Below are positions 60,669 through 64,000 of a stretch of DNA of 64,000 nucleotides, piece after piece (positions within the stretch are counted from its first letter, which is position 1; each line of letters starts with the position of its first letter). Source of the stretch: Dinoroseobacter sp965279125. GTDB lineage: Bacteria > Pseudomonadota > Alphaproteobacteria > Rhodobacterales > Rhodobacteraceae. The stretch spans positions 310,001-374,000 of the forward strand of contig CBDIHL010000045.1 of NCBI GenBank assembly GCA_965279125.1, in the 5' to 3' direction. A program made the translations under genes and the position numbers. The notes beneath the pieces are model-generated. The model did no database searches. It was not told where the DNA came from and saw nothing but the letters and a program-made list of their open reading frames with translations.

Positions 60669-60993
60669 CGCCATCTCCCGATCCAGCGTCAAGTCGGCGA
60701 CGATCTTCTTGAGCCGGTTGTTCTCGTCTTCGAGCGCCTTCAGCCTGCGCATCTCGTCCGGCAACAGGCCACCGTACTTCTTCTTACAGTTAAAGTAGGT
60801 CGCCTGGCTGATCCCGGCTTTGCGGCAGATCTCCGCGACCGGTGTCCCCTGCTCGCCTTGCTTCAGAATGAACGCCTTCTGCGCTTCGCTAAACTTCGAT
60901 GCTTCCATGCGATTCCGCTCCTTTCCCAGCCAGGGAAACTTAGCGGAAAACTCCAGCTTCAAACGATCCAGTTTTCAGGGGGCAGAGCAGTCA

Positions 60994-61669
60994 TGCCCCG
61001 CCCCCGTCCTACTGGCAGACCTTCACCGCCCCGCTGATCCGGCAAAACCCGGTGACCTTGCAAATCCTCGGGATCTGCTCGGCCCTTGCGGTGACAACAA
61101 CGCTGGCAACGGCGCTGACCATGTCGGTGTCGCTGACCGTGGTGCTGACCTTGTCGGCAGGCTTGGTGAGCGTGATCCGCCGTCATATCCCCGAAACCGT
61201 TCGCCTGATCGTGCAGATCGTCATCGTGGTCTCGCTGGTCATTGTCATCGACCAAATCCTGCAAGCCTATTTCGCCGAGATCAGCCGCGCCCTGTCGGTC
61301 TATGTTGGATTGATCGCCACCAACTGCCTTGTGTTGGGCCGGACTGAGACTTACGCCCGCCACAATGCACCGCTGCCTGCCATGGTAGATGGGCTGGGCA
61401 ACGGATTGGGCTATTCGCTGATCCTGATCCTGATCCTGATCGTAATCGGCGGGTTGCGTGCGCTGTTCGGCAAGGGCGAGCTGATGGGCTACACCATCCT
61501 GCCTCTGACAGAAGCAGGCGGTTGGTTCACGCCCCTCAGCCTGATGTTGTTGGCCCCGTCCGCCTTCTTCTTGTTGGGCCTTTTGGTCTGGGCGATCCGC
61601 ACCGTTCTGCCAGATCAATCCGAGGCCCCGGATTACGCACCCTCCCGCGCGGCGGAGCCTGCCGAATGA
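60994..61669 (+). pseudogene. nqrD: nqrD (Na+-NADH:quinone reductase subunit D), 5' end lost at the IS3 boundary
   Basis: The NqrD frame reads YWQTFTAPLIRQNPVTLQIL, GICSALAVTTTLATALTMSV and onward with six membrane helices to EAPDYAPSRAAEPAE, but traced upstream it runs into the IS3 end without an in-frame ATG or GTG before the insertion. A GTG at 61052 would remove about 20 residues. The left flank of the IS carries no nqrC or nqrD start. The upstream genes nqrA-C have been lost or moved, so the protein is probably not made correctly. Confidence 0.78.
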
Positions 61670-62281
61670 GCGAGCTATGGGACCTCTTTCTTCTCGCGGC
61701 CTTCGTGGACAACATGCCGCTGACGCTGTTTCTGGGCCTCTGTACCTTCCTCGCGCTGTCGAAACGACCTGAGGCGGCCTTTGGCTTGGGCGTGGCCATG
61801 GCGGCTGTGTTGGCTGTGACCGTGCCCTTGAACCATGTGATCAATCACGGGTTGCTCGCGCCCGGCGCTTGGGGCTGGCTTGGGTTGCCGGATCTGGACC
61901 TGTCCTATCTGGCGCTGATCGCCTTCATCGGCGTGATCGCGGCCGCCGTGCAATTGCTGGAAATGGTGCTGGACCGCTTTGCGCCCACGATCCACGCCAG
62001 TTTTGGGGGGCTTTCTTCCCCTGCTGACCGTGCAATGCGCCATCCTCGCTGGCAGCCTGTTCATGGTCGAGCGCAACTATACCCTGGCGCAATCCGCCGT
62101 TTTCGGCCTTGGCAGCGGTGTGAGCTTTGCCGTCGCCGTGGCGATGCTGGGGGCCATCCGCGCGCGCCTGAACCACGCTGATTTGCCCCAAGGGCTGCGC
62201 GGTCTTGGGATCGCCTTTGTTCTGGCCGGTCTTATGTCGCTCGGCTTTGCCTCCTTTGCGCAAATGGCAGCGGCGCAATGA
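61666..62281 (+). pseudogene. nqrE: nqrE, frameshifted
   Basis: Starts at ATG 61666, overlapping the nqrD stop (ATGA). The first frame reads SELWDLFLLAAFVDNMPLTL to LLEMVLDRFAPTIHASFG, then breaks at a T4G6 run near 62000-62010. The other frame carries on with FLPLLTVQCAILAGSLFMVE and LPQGLRGLGIAFVLAGLMSL to the stop at 62281. One extra base in the homopolymer explains it. Real decay and a sequencing error are both possible; the state of the neighbouring genes favours decay. Confidence 0.82.
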
Positions 62282-63500
62282 CGGAAGTGATGCTGGGCAG
62301 CCTGGTCATCGTGGTCCTGATCCTGGGGCTGGCCATCGGACTGTTGGCGCTGCGCAGCAGGCTCGTGCCGGATATCGGGCTGGACATTGCCATCAATGGT
62401 AGCCGCCATATCGAAGCGCGTCGCGGCGACAAGCTGCTGGGCGCGTTGCATGACGTCGGCGTGATGATCCCGGCAGCCTGCGGCGGGTCGGGAACATGCG
62501 GTCTGTGCCGTGTCACCGTCACGGAGAAGGGGCAGGCGGACCGCAAGCCACCGAACGCGGGGTACTGTCAGCCCAAGATCGCCGCAACAACGTCCGACTG
62601 GCCTGCCAAACCGCATTGCGGGGCGATTGTGCGGTGACCGTGCCCGAGGCCATGCTGGAGGCGGTGGGCGGTGTTGTCTGCAAAGTCCACTCCAGCCGGA
62701 TGCTCGCGCCGTTGATCCGCGAAATTGTGGTGGATCTGCCCGATGGGCTGACATCAGCCTTCAAGGCGGGGGACTTCATACAGATCACCGCGCCCCCCTA
62801 TGCGCTGGACTTTGTCGCGCTGGACGTGCCGCCGCGCTTTGACGAGGCGTGAGACATCGCAGGGTGGTGCCGCCTTCGCGGGGCCTCAGACGCCGAGGTG
62901 ACGCGCGCCTATTCACTGGCCAGCCGCCCTGAGGATGCCCGGCAAGCCGTCTTCAACATCCGCCTTGCCGTCCCACCTCCGGGGCAAGAGGACACCGTGC
63001 CCCCCGGGGTGGTCTCATCTTGGCTCTTCTCGTTGAAACCCGGGGATGACATCACCCTATCGGGTCCGTTTGGCGAGTTTCAAGTCCAACCCACCGCCCG
63101 CGAAATGGTCTATGTCGGCGGCGGCGTAGGCATGGCCCCGCTGCGCGCCATGATCCATCAGGAACTGGGCCGGGGCACGAAACGGCCCATCCGGTATTTC
63201 TATGGGCCCCGCTCACGCGATGATCTGTTTTACGCCGACACGTTCGAAGACCTCGCCGCCCAACATGACGGCTTTAGCTGGATGCCCGCCTTGTCGGACC
63301 CCGCTCCGGGGGACCGTTGGCTGGGGGCGACGGGCTTTGTCCACGAAATCCTCTATACCGAGATGTCGGATCATCCCGCGCCGGAGGATTGCGAGTATTA
63401 CCTCTGTGGCCCGCCCGTAATGATCTCGGCGGTGCTGTCCACGCTAGATAGGTTGGGCGTCGCGCCCGACGCCATCTTCTACGACGATTTCGGAGCCTGA
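62278..63500 (+). pseudogene. nqrF: nqrF, one frameshift and one nonsense codon
   Basis: The N-terminal helix (SLVIVVLILGLAIGLLALRS) and the 2Fe-2S ligands in ACGGSGTCGLC are in the first frame. A one-base loss near 62520 shifts the frame; NNVRLACQTALRGD and the flavin part follow. A TGA at 62850-62852 stands where TGG (tryptophan, RFDEAW) is expected; after it AEVTRAYSLASRPEDARQAV and the NADH domain (VYVGGGVGMAPLRAMIHQEL, YYLCGPPVMI) continue to the normal end. NqrF is the NADH-oxidising subunit of the sodium pump, so the complex cannot work from this copy. Confidence 0.85.
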
Positions 63501-63503
63501 GCG

Positions 63504-64000
63504 ATGCTGACACCTTCCAGTCCGCCTTCCCGCCGAACCGTGCTGGGCCTGCTGGCCGCCAGTTGCACCCTGCCGCAGACCGCGTTCGCAGGCCCTTTGC
63601 AGGCGGTCGAGGGCGGGGCCTTCGGCACCTATTGGCGGCTGCTGGGCCCGAACGGCGCGGATCTGGCGGCGATGCGTCCGGGTCTTGAGGCGCTCTTTGC
63701 CCACATCGACCAGCAATTCTCGCCCTACCGCGCCGATAGTTACATCAGCCGGATCAACTCCAGCGGCACCGCCCCTGCCAGCGCGCCGCCTGACCTGCTG
63801 AGGGTTGCTGAAGCAGGTCTGGACATCTCACAGCGCAGTGATGGTGCGTTCGACCCCACCGTGGGTCCGCAGGTTGCACAATTGGGATTTGGTCCGATCC
63901 AATCCGGCGGCCCCCGCGATTGGCGGGGTCTGACGGTCGGAGCTGGAACGCTGACCAAAGCACGCGCGGTTCTGACCCTCGACTTATGCGGGATCGCCAA
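63504..64000 (+). CDS. apbE: ApbE-like FAD:protein FMN transferase, 5' part (runs off the right edge)
   Basis: 165 codons visible from ATG 63504, three bases after the nqrF stop. An N-terminal signal (SRRTVLGLLAASCTLPQTAF) is followed by the ApbE start HIDQQFSPYRADSYISRINS and the family motif SDGAFDPTVGPQVAQLGF. ApbE attaches FMN to threonines of NqrB/NqrC or RnfG in the periplasm, which explains its place after nqrF. The visible part is open, although the nqr genes upstream are broken. The C-terminal half is outside the window. Confidence 0.88.
   Translation, partial: MLTPSSPPSRRTVLGLLAASCTLPQTAFAGPLQAVEGGAFGTYWRLLGPNGADLAAMRPGLEALFAHIDQQFSPYRADSYISRINSSGTAPASAPPDLLRVAEAGLDISQRSDGAFDPTVGPQVAQLGFGPIQSGGPRDWRGLTVGAGTLTKARAVLTLDLCGIA

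Larger units (their letters stand above)
59730..60908 (-). pseudogene. IS3 transposase orfA/orfB (IS407-like), broken
   Basis: orfA starts at 60908 (EASKFSEAQKAFILKQGEQG, GISQATYFNCKKKYGGLLPD, LEDENNRLKKIVADLTLDRE) and is interrupted by a ~40-bp palindrome before DVIRRKL. orfB begins KALKLGRLREIVTGM, is split by a second palindromic element (60440-60483), then continues AAVERRIKEIAETRVRYGYR. There a TGG CAG pair has become TGA GGG, and the catalytic core follows intact (NDVWAMDFVHDQLAMGKKLR, TIRVDNGSEFISRDLDLWAY, PGKPTDNGFIEAFNSKLRAE). The lesions make it non-functional. Confidence 0.85.
59674..60993 (-). mobile_element. IS3-family insertion sequence, decayed
   Basis: Imperfect terminal inverted repeats are seen: the left end begins TGAGCTGCACTGCTCCCC at 59674 and the right end, read inward, TGACTGCTCTGCCCCC from 60993. 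The transposase genes inside are broken. The right end abuts the coding sequence of nqrD. Confidence 0.75.

Noticed and set aside
19960..62852. Idea that the in-frame stops reflect recoding or a reassigned stop codon
   Set aside because: All three stop codons (TAG, TAA, TGA) are involved and they occur only in mobile or decaying genes, while normal genes end with the same codons.

Overview
The window looks like a chromosomal segment of a marine-type Rhodobacteraceae (Roseobacter group, Alphaproteobacteria). The main reasons are a PhyR-NepR-EcfG general stress response core with EcfG-type promoters, an alphaproteobacterial LexA box (GAAC-N7-GAAC) ahead of imuA-imuB-dnaE2, serine recombinase/DUF2924/DUF3489 modules, and a Crp-linked sulfide/persulfide operon. 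Species cannot be fixed from the sequence alone.

Layout. (1) 1-10.2 kb is a stress-response neighbourhood: a phospholipase D-like gene (cut by the window edge), a sensor histidine kinase, ecfG, nepR, divergent phyR, a Crp/Fnr regulator, DUF883, DUF1328, glutamate dehydrogenase, an acetolactate synthase-like enzyme, Dps and a fasciclin protein. At least four of these transcription units start with a GGAAC-N16/17-CGTT-like promoter. (2) 10.3-19.8 kb is accessory: a decayed IS5 transposase, a prophage-like packaging fragment (TerL, DUF5681, ParB/DNA methyltransferase), a serine recombinase module and an IS1182 element. (3) 20-26 kb is a minus-strand set (AraC regulator, SDR, membrane protein, serine hydrolase, alpha/beta hydrolase, broken serine hydrolase), followed by a broken tyrosine recombinase. 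(4) 27-32.4 kb is the SOS mutasome imuA-imuB-dnaE2.

(5) 34-47 kb is the most interesting part: a compact, atypical type III CRISPR-Cas locus. It encodes a CorA-like membrane protein, a short Cas10 without an HD domain but with GGDD, three multi-domain RAMP proteins, Cas2, a reverse transcriptase-Cas1 fusion and Cas6. Three short arrays are interleaved with the genes. Their repeats share the 3' half (Cas6 hairpin and 5'-tag region) but have unrelated 5' halves. The likely working model is spacer acquisition (possibly from RNA) by RT-Cas1/Cas2, processing of all arrays by one Cas6, target RNA binding by the RAMP proteins, second-messenger synthesis by Cas10, and a CorA-type membrane effector.

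(6) 47-52.6 kb is a second, partial copy of the phage/recombinase set. It shares a 638-bp perfectly identical tract with the first copy, in direct orientation 34.4 kb away. (7) 53-59.6 kb is a sulfide/persulfide operon (DUF2892, two YeeE/YedE-like proteins, persulfide dioxygenase-like MBL protein, phosphatase-oxidoreductase fusion, SulP transporter) with a Crp/Fnr regulator. (8) 59.7-64 kb is an IS3 element abutting a decaying nqrDEF operon and the start of apbE.

A family of about 41-46 bp palindromic mini-elements recurs inside the transposase remnants of three different insertion sequences. No rRNA or tRNA gene was seen.
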